8,834 bases of DNA. Source: Microbacteriaceae bacterium. GTDB taxonomy: Bacteria; Actinomycetota; Actinomycetes; Actinomycetales; Microbacteriaceae. Under the pieces are notes generated by a model that saw only the letters and a list, made by a program, of their open reading frames with translations, searched no databases and was not told where the DNA came from. The stretch spans positions 1-8,834 of the forward strand of contig WOYR01000194.1 of NCBI GenBank assembly GCA_011620705.1, read 5' to 3'. Below, one piece after another: positions 1 to 7,443 of this stretch (within the stretch, counting starts at the first letter, position 1; the number at the start of each line of letters is the position of its first letter). A program made the translations under genes and the position numbers.

Positions 1-1460
1 CTCTTGTTCGTCACCGGGAAGTCGGGGACGATCGTGTCGGCGAGGGCGATCGGCAGCGCCGGCCAGGTGAGGAATGAGGGGTCGACGATCTTGACCCGGT
101 CGAGCGTGCCGTCGTTCGACAGCTCGACGCGGTGCACGAGGGTTCCGCGCCACGCCTCGACGAACGCATTGCCGGTCCCTGCGGCGGATGCCCGGCCCGC
201 CCGCCCGCGCCCGGCCCTGCCGCCCAGCCGCCCGATGATGTCGACGCACACCCGGGCCGAGATCTCGAACTCGCGCGCACGCACGAGGTAGCGGGCGAGC
301 ACGTCCCCTCCGCTCTCCACCGCGATCTCCCACGACTCGCCGAGGTCGACGAAGGGAAGGTCGCGGCGAGCGTCGACCTCCACACCGGAGGCGCGCGCGA
401 CATAGCCGAGCGCGCCGACCTCGAGCGCCTGCTCGGTGCGCAGCACGGAGGTTCCGGTGAAACGGTCGAGCACGATCGGATGGGTCAGGGTGATGCCGAC
501 CAGGTCCGCCACCTCGCCGGCGATCGCGAGCAGCTCGTCCGGGTCCGGGAGCGATCGCAGCCGCGCGCCCCCGATGCTGAGGCATCCGCGCAGCAGACGA
601 TGACCGGCGACGTCCCGGTTGATGCGCATGAGCCGCTCGCGCAGCCGCTGTGCGTGAATGTTGGCGATGCCGAAGGCGGCGTCGTTGGCGAGCGCGCCGA
701 GGTCGGTGACGTGGTTGTACAGCCGCTCGAGTTCGAGCAGGAGCGCGCGCACGAGCCGATCCTCCTCGGGCACCGAGATGCCTGCCGCGGCCTCGACGGC
801 CATGGCGAAGGCGAGCGAGTGCCCGATCGAGGTGTCGCCGGTGATCTGCTCCGCGAGCGCGAGGGCATCGGCCGGGCGCCGGCCTTCGAACAGCTTCTCG
901 ACGCCGCGATGCAGGAACCACAACCGGGTCTCCATGCGCACGATCGTCTCCCCGACGACCGAGAAGCGGAAGTGGCCGGGCTCGATGATGCCCGCGTGGA
1001 TGGGGCCGACGGCGATCTCGTACACGCCTGCGCCTTCCACCTCGACGAAGGGGAACGCGGCGGTGTCCGGTTCGAACGGCGGGATCTCCTGGGAGTCGCG
1101 GCGCATCGGGTGCCAGGAGTGCGGCCAATGCGCGTGCCGGAGCAGCCGGTGCGGCAGTGGATGGCCTTGCGGCAGCACCCCGTACAGGTCGAACATCTCA
1201 CGCTCGAACTGGCCGGCGGAGAAACTCTCAGCGGCGAGGCTCGGCACCCACGCGTCCTGCACCGGGATCGTGACGACGAGCTCGACGGGCCGCTCGCCGG
1301 CCGCTCCCGTGAACAGGTACACGATGCGGAACACATCCGCGTACTCATGGCAGGCGATCATGGCGAGCCGGCAGCCGTCGGCCAGCAGAGCGGATGCCGC
1401 GCCCACCAGCTCCGCCCGCTCCACCGAGCGGGTGGTCGCCGACAGCCGTCTCACGCTCAT
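1..1460 (-). CDS. hycE: HycE/HyfG-like large subunit (NuoC-NuoD fusion) lacking NiFe ligands, 3' end cut by window
   Basis: Reading the minus strand from the ATG at 1460 gives 486 open codons with no stop before the window edge. Residues about 10-125 resemble the NuoC/30-kDa domain (EREMFDLYGV followed by GHPLPHRLL, 86-107). Residues from about 150 resemble the NuoD/49-kDa or hydrogenase large-subunit fold: GPIHAGIIEPGHFRF at 152-166, then RGVEKLFEG at 185-193. This NuoC+NuoD fusion is typical of HycE/HyfG, and the length suggests only a few C-terminal residues are missing. In true [NiFe] enzymes the next motif is RxCGxC; here it reads EQITGDTSIGHS (204-215), with T207 and T210 in the cysteine positions. 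The C-terminal DPCxxC motif reads DPSFLT (460-465), with S462 and T465. The protein therefore cannot bind a NiFe centre in the usual way and belongs with the Ehr-type proteins. The start overlaps the hycQ stop as ATGA, implying translational coupling. It would form the cytoplasmic arm with the small subunit at 6584-7072. Confidence 0.93.
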   Translation of the reverse strand, partial: MSVRRLSATTRSVERAELVGAASALLADGCRLAMIACHEYADVFRIVYLFTGAAGERPVELVVTIPVQDAWVPSLAAESFSAGQFEREMFDLYGVLPQGHPLPHRLLRHAHWPHSWHPMRRDSQEIPPFEPDTAAFPFVEVEGAGVYEIAVGPIHAGIIEPGHFRFSVVGETIVRMETRLWFLHRGVEKLFEGRRPADALALAEQITGDTSIGHSLAFAMAVEAAAGISVPEEDRLVRALLLELERLYNHVTDLGALANDAAFGIANIHAQRLRERLMRINRDVAGHRLLRGCLSIGGARLRSLPDPDELLAIAGEVADLVGITLTHPIVLDRFTGTSVLRTEQALEVGALGYVARASGVEVDARRDLPFVDLGESWEIAVESGGDVLARYLVRAREFEISARVCVDIIGRLGGRAGRGRAGRASAAGTGNAFVEAWRGTLVHRVELSNDGTLDRVKIVDPSFLTWPALPIALADTIVPDFPVTNK

Positions 1461-2938
1461 CGGGCGCCTGCCAGCGCCGCGGCGGCGGCCGCGAGAACGG
1501 AGCCGATGGGGGCCGCGAGGAACGGGATGACCGCTGCGGCCCCGAGCGCGAGCGCGAGCGGGACGGCGGGGCCGTGCGGCGATCGATCCGGAACCGTCGC
1601 AGCGACGGCCGGGCTCCCGGCAGCCGCCGGGGGGGCGCCGAACACCATCCCGACCGTCAGACGCACGAGCGCCGCGAACGCCACCAGGAGGAGGGCGAGC
1701 GCGGCTGCGACACCGAGTCCCATTCCCACGCTCCATCCGGCCATGAGGATGCCGAGTTCGGCGAAGAAGATGCCGAACGGCGGGAACCCGAGAAGGCCGA
1801 CGATCCCGATGAGCCAGGGAACCGCGATCCCGGGCCGGCGCGCGAGCAGGGCGCGCACCTCGGCGACGGCCGACGTCCCCTCCACGGCCAGGATCCGGCC
1901 AGCGAGCACGAAGAGGCTCGCCTTGATGAGCCCGTGGCTGAGGATGTACAGCAGCACCGCGGGGATCGCCGAGGGACCGATCGCCGCACCGAGCGCCATG
2001 ACGCCCATGTGCTCGATGCTCGAGTATGCGAGCATCCGCTTGACGTCCCGCTGACGGATGAGAAGGGCGGCCGCGACGGCGAGCGAGAGCAGCGAGCCGG
2101 CGATGAGCAGAGCACTGAGGAACTCGGGACCGATGACCGCGTTCGCGACGGCCTGCACCCGCAGGATCGAGTACAGCGCCACCGAGAGCAGCACTCCCGA
2201 CATGAGCGCGGAGACGGGCGATGGCGCCTGGCTGTGCGCGTCCGGCAGCCAGCTGTGCATCGGCGCGAGACCGGCCTTGGTGGCGAACCCGAGCACCGCC
2301 AGCGCCGAGCCGACGCGCACGAGGCCGGGGTCGAGGTGGATCCGGTGCGCGGTGAGGTCCGCCCACGACAGGGTGGCGGTCGCCGTTCCCGTCGAGGCAG
2401 CGTAGATGAGCACGATCCCGAGGAAGGCGATCGCGACGCCGACCGGGGCGAGCACGAGGTACTTCCAGGCCGCCTCGAGGGAGCGCCTCGTGCGGTTGTG
2501 GCCGACCAGGAATGCGGTGGCGATGGTCGTGGCCTCGATCGCGACCCACATCACGCCCAGGTTGTCGGCCAGCACGGCGAGGGACATCGCCGAGAGGAAG
2601 ACGCAGACGAGTGCCGCGTACGCGCCGCGCGGCCGGGCACCGGCAGCCTGCGGCTCCCGCGCCTCCTTCGGACGGAGCCCGCCCCAGGTCGCGACGAGCG
2701 CGACGGCGCCGACGACCGCGAGCATGTACGCCGAGAGCGCATCCGCGCGCAGGATGCCGCCGAGCCCGAGCGGCGAACCGCCCGCGCTCCCGAGGACGAT
2801 CGCTGCGATCCCGGCGACGAGGATCGCCCCGCTCGAGATCACCCCGGAGTACCGGCGCAGCCCGCGCAGCGGCGGCGCGAGCACGAGTCCGCCGAGCAGG
2901 AGCGGAAGCCCGATGGGCAGCAGGAGCAGGAAGGCCAT
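1457..2938 (-). CDS. hycQ: HycQ/HyfF-like antiporter-type membrane subunit
   Basis: This 493-residue, highly hydrophobic protein (about 14 membrane segments) belongs to the NuoL/M/N-Mrp antiporter-like family, in the HyfF/HycQ branch. Family-typical charged residues inside membrane segments are present: E135 (WVAIEATTI), K221 in GFATKAGLAPMHSWLPDAH (218-235), H336/K339 in SHGLIKASLF, and E394 in FFAELGIL. In complex I relatives these form the proton-transfer path. The region 371-400 (GLLGFPPFGIFFAE) is the usual broken-helix stretch. The open frame extends upstream to 3580, but that part lies inside hycP in another frame. I chose the ATG at 2938 because it overlaps the hycP stop (TGATG), starts directly with a hydrophobic helix, and gives the family length. 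A modest AGGGAG lies about 11 nt upstream. The function is inferred as an ion-translocating subunit of the Ehr-like complex. Confidence 0.94.
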   Translation of the reverse strand: MAFLLLLPIGLPLLLGGLVLAPPLRGLRRYSGVISSGAILVAGIAAIVLGSAGGSPLGLGGILRADALSAYMLAVVGAVALVATWGGLRPKEAREPQAAGARPRGAYAALVCVFLSAMSLAVLADNLGVMWVAIEATTIATAFLVGHNRTRRSLEAAWKYLVLAPVGVAIAFLGIVLIYAASTGTATATLSWADLTAHRIHLDPGLVRVGSALAVLGFATKAGLAPMHSWLPDAHSQAPSPVSALMSGVLLSVALYSILRVQAVANAVIGPEFLSALLIAGSLLSLAVAAALLIRQRDVKRMLAYSSIEHMGVMALGAAIGPSAIPAVLLYILSHGLIKASLFVLAGRILAVEGTSAVAEVRALLARRPGIAVPWLIGIVGLLGFPPFGIFFAELGILMAGWSVGMGLGVAAALALLLVAFAALVRLTVGMVFGAPPAAAGSPAVAATVPDRSPHGPAVPLALALGAAAVIPFLAAPIGSVLAAAAAALAGAR

Positions 2939-3615
2939 CAGTCGTGCAGCTCCCTCATCCGGTCGACATCGGTGTCGCCGAAGACCGTGCGCATCTGCCG
3001 GGAGAAGACCACCAGGATGAGCGTGACGAGCAGGATGTCGAGCGACGCCCCGAACTCGAGCAGGAGCGGCACCCCGCCCGAGATGAGGAACGCGACCGTG
3101 GCGATGCCGTTGTCGAGGGCGAGGAAGCCGACGAGCTGGGAGATCGCGCGACGGCGCGTCAGGAGGACCAGGAAGCCGATGAGCACCATCGCGACCCCGA
3201 CGGGGGCTGCGTGGGCTGCGGGACTGAGGCTGTCGGCGACGAGCGGCCAGGTCACCGCGTATGCGACCACGGCGAGCAGCGCGGCGGCGACGAGGATCGC
3301 GACCGGGTTGAGCAGCATCGTCTCCTCGCCATGATCGGCGCCGGCCCGGGCGCCCGCGGCCGGTGTCCGTCGACGCGTCAGCACCCAGGGCAGAACCAGC
3401 CCTTTGAGCACCAGGACGAGGGCGATGACCGGGATGAGTTCGGCCTCGGCACGATCGATCGCAACGACGGCGACGAGTGCGGCGAGCGCCACCCCCTGCG
3501 CCCCGAGCGCCCGGACGGAGGCGCGCTGCGAGCGGTACCAGACGGTGAGCACCGAGGTGAGCAGCAGGGCTCCGGCGCACACGCCGATCAATTCCGCGTA
3601 GCTGGTCTGCGTCAT
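2938..3615 (-). CDS. hycP: HycP/HyfE-like membrane subunit (NuoK-related C-terminal half)
   Basis: This 225-residue membrane protein has about six to seven hydrophobic segments. Its C-terminal half (about 140-206) resembles HyfE and the NuoK/MnhC type: QLVGFLALDNGI at 160-171 and LLLEFGASLDILLV at 184-197. E187 is the expected membrane glutamate of the second conserved helix. The first conserved position, usually Glu in LENG, is Asp here (D168). The N-terminal half carries another charged helix pair (ALVLVLKGLVLPW, K71), as in other HyfE proteins. The protein probably links the antiporter-like subunits to the HycD/NuoH-like subunit. It is separated from the hycD stop by 9 nt, the only gap in the operon, and that gap holds a strong Shine-Dalgarno. 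The stop overlaps the hycQ start by one base. Confidence 0.9.
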   Translation of the reverse strand: MTQTSYAELIGVCAGALLLTSVLTVWYRSQRASVRALGAQGVALAALVAVVAIDRAEAELIPVIALVLVLKGLVLPWVLTRRRTPAAGARAGADHGEETMLLNPVAILVAAALLAVVAYAVTWPLVADSLSPAAHAAPVGVAMVLIGFLVLLTRRRAISQLVGFLALDNGIATVAFLISGGVPLLLEFGASLDILLVTLILVVFSRQMRTVFGDTDVDRMRELHD

Positions 3616-3619
3616 CGGC

Positions 3620-3626
3620 TCACCTC
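3620..3626 (-). promoter_or_regulatory. Shine-Dalgarno of hycP
   Basis: On the minus strand GAGGTGA lies just before the hycP ATG at 3615, with seven bases between GAGG and the start codon. All seven bases match the canonical anti-Shine-Dalgarno complement. It overlaps the hycD stop codon (TGA at 3627-3625). It supports the 3615 start and is the strongest ribosome site in the operon, at the only junction without overlapping codons. Confidence 0.8.
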
Positions 3627-4572
3627 ACGACACCATGGCCGACACGGCCACCGCGAGGAAGGCGAGCACGAAGGAGCCCGCCAGCAGTTCGGGCACGCGG
3701 AAGAGCCGCACCTTGGCGAGGAGCACCTCGGCGACCGCGAGGATGGCTCCGAGCACGAGCACTTTCCCCACTGCGGCGGCCATCCCGATGACCACGGCGA
3801 GCGGGTCGTTCGACGTCGCGACGCCCCACGGCGCGAGGAGATTGCCCACGAGGCCCAGCAGCACGGTGAGTTTCAGCCACGAGCCGAACTCGAGCCAGGC
3901 GAGATCGCGCGCCGAGCTCTCGAGCAGCATGGCCTCGTGGATCATGGTGAGCTCGAGGTGGGTCGTCGGATTGTCGACGGGCAGACGGCCGGTCTCGGCC
4001 ATCACGGCGATGATCATCGCCGCCATGGCCAGCAGGCCGACGGGCGAGACGATGATCGCAGGGGTCGCGAGGCGCGCGTCCACGATGGTCGCGATGTTGG
4101 AGCTCCCGGTCGGGATGGAGAGCGCGTAGACCGCCAGCAGCAGCGTCGGCTCCACGAGGGCGAGCACCGTCATGTGCCGACTCGATCCCATCCCCCCGAA
4201 CGCCGTGCCGCCGTCCAGGCCGACGAGCGCGAGGGCGACCGCTCCGATCAGCAGCACCGACACGACGACGAAGAGGTCGCCCGGCGCGAGCCGTCCGCCG
4301 ACCGTCGTCACGAGCGGCAGGAGTGCGGCGAGCACGAGGCTGGAGATCGCGACGACCATCGGACCGGCGCGGAGTATCCAGCTGCTGCCCCTGGCCCGCA
4401 CCGGCTGCTTCATCAGCAGCTTGCGCAGCTCGCGCCACGGCTGCAGGACGCCGGCTCCCACCCGGCCCTCGACCCGGGCGCGCACCTGGCGCGTGACGCC
4501 GACGAGCAGCGGGGCGAGGGCGGTGAACAGGGCGACCTGGACGAAGGCGACGAGCACGGCGGCGATGCTCAC
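3625..4572 (-). CDS. hycD: HycD/HyfC-like membrane subunit (NuoH family)
   Basis: This 315-residue protein of about eight membrane segments belongs to the NuoH/ND1/HycD family, which anchors the hydrophilic arm to the membrane and in complex I forms part of the quinone cavity. Visible family motifs are GRVGAGVLQPWRELRKLLMK (36-55, matching the RxG...LQP...K loop of NuoH), DGGTAFGGMGSSRH (120-133), and AETGRLPVDNP (192-202) followed by HLELTMIHEAM (205-215), the acidic loop equivalent to AETNRAPFD...E in NuoH. E193, D200, E207 and E213 are all present. The start is GTG at 4572, chosen because it forms a GTGA overlap with the hyfB stop and is followed at once by a hydrophobic helix. A weak GGTGG lies upstream, so translation is probably coupled. 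The key loops look intact, unlike the small and large subunits. Confidence 0.94.
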   Translation of the reverse strand: MSIAAVLVAFVQVALFTALAPLLVGVTRQVRARVEGRVGAGVLQPWRELRKLLMKQPVRARGSSWILRAGPMVVAISSLVLAALLPLVTTVGGRLAPGDLFVVVSVLLIGAVALALVGLDGGTAFGGMGSSRHMTVLALVEPTLLLAVYALSIPTGSSNIATIVDARLATPAIIVSPVGLLAMAAMIIAVMAETGRLPVDNPTTHLELTMIHEAMLLESSARDLAWLEFGSWLKLTVLLGLVGNLLAPWGVATSNDPLAVVIGMAAAVGKVLVLGAILAVAEVLLAKVRLFRVPELLAGSFVLAFLAVAVSAMVS

Positions 4573-6587
4573 AGCGTCGCCACCACCAGGACCACGATGA
4601 CCGCCGCGAAGGAGTAGAGCAGGTAGAGGTGGATGCTGCCGTTCTGGATCCGGCGGACGACCACCCCGAACCGGTCGATGACGGTCAGCACCGGCCGGTA
4701 GAGCCGGCTCTCGACGATGTCCGTGACCGATTGGCTGAACCGCACGCGGTTGACCAGGTACCGCGACTCCCCCGCATGGGTGACCTCGACGTCGCGGGCG
4801 GGTTGCAGCACATCATCGAAGACGCGCACGACGGGTTCCGCGAACGAGGTGGCGGTGTACTGCATGCGCGGCTGGGCGCGCTCACCGCCCCCGCCCCACG
4901 CGAATGCGTCGATCCGCTGCGGATTCCGCCAGGCCGACCGCAGCGTGGCGATGATCACGAACGACGCGAGCACCGCGGTGAGAATGACGAGCACGAGGGG
5001 ATCGAGGACCGCCCCGAGACCCGGCAGGTTCACGCCGAGCAGGCCCGCGGATTCGACGATGGGGGTGCCGGACGCCGGCAGCACCGACACGAGCGCGGTC
5101 GCGAGCGGCCCGGGCACCAGCCCGAGAAGCACGACGCCCGCCGCGCCCGCGATGAGGACGGCCCGGACGACCCGCGAGGACTCGTGCGCGCCGGCCGCGG
5201 CCGCCGAGCGGGGCCGCGCCAGGAACCCGATGCCGTACGCCTTGACGAAGGTGAGCACGGCGAGGCCGGCTGTGAGCGCGACGACCGCGACGACGATCGG
5301 CATCGCGATCGACACGATCACCGAGACGGCAGCCCCGCCCACCCGCGTTCCGTGCACCAGGGACTGCAGGAGCACCCACTCCGAGACGAACCCCGAGCTG
5401 ATGGGCAGCGCGGCGGCACCGAGCGCGGCGATGCCGAATGCGGCGGCCGTCCAGGGCATCCGCCGCCCGAGTCCCCCGAGGTGGTCGAGGTTGCGCTCCC
5501 CCGTGGCGTGCAGCACCGAGCCCGCGGCGAGGAACAGCGTCACCTTGAACACCGCATGACTCACGACGAGGAGCAGGGCGGCGAGCATGGCCGCCCCGGC
5601 CGCCGCCGTGATCCCGTGCGCCGTCAGCAGCACGGAGGCCCCGATCGCGAGCACGATCAGTCCGACATTCTCGGTGGTGGAGTATGCGAGCAGCACCTTG
5701 AGGTCGCTCGAGACCGATGCTTGCAGGATGCCGTACACCGCGGAGCCCCCGCCCAGCACCAGCAGCACGATGCCCCACCAGTCGGGCCCGCCCGGGAAGA
5801 ACCGCACGACGACGAGCAGGATGCCGTAGATCCCCATCTTGACCATCGCCGCGCTCATCGCGGCCGAGACGTGGCTCGGCGCCTCGGGATGCGCGCGCGG
5901 CAGCCAGACATGAAGCGGGACGAGCCCGGCCTTGCTGCCGAAGCCGAGCACGAGGAGCACGAAGGCGAGCAGCGCAGGCGGCGAGGCCGGGGCGACCGCC
6001 GAGAGCGCAGAGAAGTCCGTGCCGCCCGCGGCGGCCGAGAGCACGCCGAAACCGGCCAGGATGAACAGGAAGCTCAGCTGGGACATCACCGCGTACCAGA
6101 CGGCCGCGGAACTCACCCGACTGCTGCCCGCGTGCTCGGCGAGCAGCAGCACGGTCGAGCCGAGGGCCATCGCCTCCCACACGAGCAGGAACGACACCGC
6201 ATCCGCCGCCGCCGGAACCAGTTGCATCCCCATCAGGAACAGCGGCAGCGCGAACCACGCCGTCCGCGAGGCGGATGCGCCGCGCACGGATGCCGCTCCG
6301 TACACGGCGACGAGAAGGCCGATCACCGAGGCGAGCACGATGAACAAGCCGCCAAGGCGATCGGGCGCGAAGGTGAGCGGAACGGCCGGAACCGCGACCG
6401 CGAACTGCAGTCCGCCCGTCACCCCGTTCATCGCCAGCACCCCGGTGACGACCCCCACGGCGCTCATCACGGCGCTCGCCGCCCCGCTCAGGACCGAACG
6501 GATCCGCTCGGCCGGAAGCAGCGCGAGCGCCGCCGCCAGCCCGGCGAACGCGAACTGGAGGAGCATCGCCCAGGAGACCGCCGTCAT
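4569..6587 (-). CDS. hyfB: HyfB-like antiporter-type membrane subunit
   Basis: This 672-residue membrane protein belongs to the NuoL/HycC/HyfB branch of antiporter-like subunits. Intramembrane charged residues expected for ion translocation are seen: E138 in LLVWEAMALGS, K219 in GFGSKAGLVPLHVWLPRAHP (215-234), K250, H344/K348 in SHAVFKVTLF, and E403 in GFVSEW. The C-terminal part holds the hydrophilic segment RMQYTATSFAEPVVRVF (574-590), typical of HyfB/HycC, then a terminal hydrophobic helix (about 653-671) comparable to the lateral-helix anchor of NuoL-type proteins. The ATG at 6587 overlaps the small-subunit stop as ATGA. No clear Shine-Dalgarno precedes it, so coupling is likely. In M. 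tuberculosis the matching position is Rv0083. The protein looks complete and undamaged. Confidence 0.94.
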   Translation of the reverse strand: MTAVSWAMLLQFAFAGLAAALALLPAERIRSVLSGAASAVMSAVGVVTGVLAMNGVTGGLQFAVAVPAVPLTFAPDRLGGLFIVLASVIGLLVAVYGAASVRGASASRTAWFALPLFLMGMQLVPAAADAVSFLLVWEAMALGSTVLLLAEHAGSSRVSSAAVWYAVMSQLSFLFILAGFGVLSAAAGGTDFSALSAVAPASPPALLAFVLLVLGFGSKAGLVPLHVWLPRAHPEAPSHVSAAMSAAMVKMGIYGILLVVVRFFPGGPDWWGIVLLVLGGGSAVYGILQASVSSDLKVLLAYSTTENVGLIVLAIGASVLLTAHGITAAAGAAMLAALLLVVSHAVFKVTLFLAAGSVLHATGERNLDHLGGLGRRMPWTAAAFGIAALGAAALPISSGFVSEWVLLQSLVHGTRVGGAAVSVIVSIAMPIVVAVVALTAGLAVLTFVKAYGIGFLARPRSAAAAGAHESSRVVRAVLIAGAAGVVLLGLVPGPLATALVSVLPASGTPIVESAGLLGVNLPGLGAVLDPLVLVILTAVLASFVIIATLRSAWRNPQRIDAFAWGGGGERAQPRMQYTATSFAEPVVRVFDDVLQPARDVEVTHAGESRYLVNRVRFSQSVTDIVESRLYRPVLTVIDRFGVVVRRIQNGSIHLYLLYSFAAVIVVLVVATL

Positions 6588-7072
6588 CGGCCCGAGAGCA
6601 TCCGGAGCGCGGCCACGATCTCTGCGGGCTCAGGCGGGCTGCCGGGAATCTCCAGATCCACCGGCGCGAAGTCGGAGACGACGCCGGCCACGCCATAACC
6701 ACCCGCGAAGGCGCCGCCGGCGATGGCGGCGTCACCGACCGCAACGATCAGCCGCGGCCGCGGCACCGCCTCGATCGTCAGGCGCAGCGGCTCGACCATG
6801 TTGCGGGTGACGACCCCGGTGATGAGCAGCACATCCGCATGCCGGGGGGACGCCACGAGCCGGATGCCGTACCGCTCGAGGTCGTAGACCGGCCCGAACG
6901 CGGCGGCGATCTCCATCGCGCAGTCCGTAGCCCCGCCGAGATCCACATAGCGCACGTGGACGCTGCCCCGCAGCGGGCGGGCGCCGTCGATGCGGCCGCT
7001 TCCGAGCTGCGGGGCGGGCTCGGCGATCCGACCGGTCCGGGCGATGAGGCCGATCAGCTTCGAGGTGGTCAT
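6584..7072 (-). CDS. HycG/NuoB-like small subunit missing three of four Fe-S ligands
   Basis: This 162-residue protein aligns by eye with the NuoB/HycG/HyfI family, which holds the proximal 4Fe-4S cluster (N2 in complex I). Family landmarks are clear: ERYGIRLVASPRHADVLLITG (residues 66-86, the SPRHAD signature), VTRNM, VGDAAIAGGAF (112-122) and EIPGSPPEP (141-149). The cluster cysteines normally sit in GGCxxC, GDC and PGCPP. Here these read GGATDC (46-51), GDA (113-115) and PGSPP (143-147). So A48, A115 and S145 replace three ligands and only C51 remains; it is also the only cysteine in the protein. The frame is intact and tightly embedded in the operon by ATGA overlaps on both sides, which argues against a decaying pseudogene. 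It corresponds in position to Rv0082. It is likely a structural partner of the large subunit, but with no conventional cluster. Confidence 0.9.
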   Translation of the reverse strand: MTTSKLIGLIARTGRIAEPAPQLGSGRIDGARPLRGSVHVRYVDLGGATDCAMEIAAAFGPVYDLERYGIRLVASPRHADVLLITGVVTRNMVEPLRLTIEAVPRPRLIVAVGDAAIAGGAFAGGYGVAGVVSDFAPVDLEIPGSPPEPAEIVAALRMLSGR

Positions 7073-7437
7073 CGCGTTGACGGCGTTCCGGCGCTCAGCC
7101 GTTCCATGTCCTCGATCGTCACGAGCACGTCGCGCGAATCCTCCAGTGTGGAGGCGAGCATCTGACGCGCCGTGGCCAACAGGTGCGACATCCGCGGATC
7201 CCGCACCGAGTAGTAGACCGTCGAGCCGACGCGCCGCGTCTCGACGACGCTCGCCCGGCGCAGCACGCCGAGTTGCTGCGAGAGATGGGAGATCTCCATC
7301 CCCAGCGCCTCCGCGAGGGCGCCGACCGAACTCTCGCCATGCAGCAGCAGATCGAGGACGCGGATGCGCACAGGATGCGCCATCGCTTTGAGGAGTTCAG
7401 CCGTCAGCCGTGCGACGAGGGACTCCGCTGCTTCCAT
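7069..7437 (-). CDS. ArsR-family transcriptional regulator (Rv0081-like), first gene of the operon
   Basis: This 122-residue protein has the winged-helix ArsR/SmtB fold. KAMAHPVRIRVLDLLL (17-32) is the typical opening helix, SVGALAEALGM (37-47) and EISHLSQQLGVLRRASVV (48-65) are the helix-turn-helix, and TRRVGSTVYYSVRDPRM (67-83) is the wing. It closely resembles the M. tuberculosis hypoxia-response regulator Rv0081 in sequence style and in its place at the head of a hyc-like operon. It has no cysteine, so the classic ELCVCDL metal box and thiol-based sensing are excluded. The ATG at 7437 has no real Shine-Dalgarno but sits about seven bases after a good -10 box, so it is probably read from a leaderless message. 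The stop overlaps the small-subunit start (ATGA). It probably autoregulates through the palindrome at 7456-7473; the effector is unknown. Confidence 0.93.
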   Translation of the reverse strand: MEAAESLVARLTAELLKAMAHPVRIRVLDLLLHGESSVGALAEALGMEISHLSQQLGVLRRASVVETRRVGSTVYYSVRDPRMSHLLATARQMLASTLEDSRDVLVTIEDMERLSAGTPSTR

Positions 7438-7443
7438 GACTTA

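Noticed and set aside
132..2054. Long plus-strand open frame of 640 codons opposite hycE/hycQ
   Set aside because: It is antisense to two clear family proteins, and its translation is low-complexity and rich in Arg, Ala, Asp and Glu, as expected from the third-position GC bias of the other strand.
2939..3580. Upstream extension of the hycQ frame to 3580
   Set aside because: It overlaps nearly all of hycP in another frame, and its translation is Arg-rich and unlike any HycQ N-terminus; the ATG at 2938 gives the normal protein.
2512..4617. Plus-strand open frame of 701 codons opposite hycP/hycD
   Set aside because: Shadow of the minus-strand genes: very rich in Arg, Asp, Glu and His, with no recognisable domain.
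4629..6698. Plus-strand open frame of 689 codons opposite hyfB
   Set aside because: Same GC-bias shadow pattern, without motifs or a ribosome site.
6584..7072. Small-subunit gene as a pseudogene because its cluster cysteines are gone
   Set aside because: The frame is complete, the other family signatures are kept, and both ends are coupled to intact genes, so loss of the cluster looks selected rather than decay.
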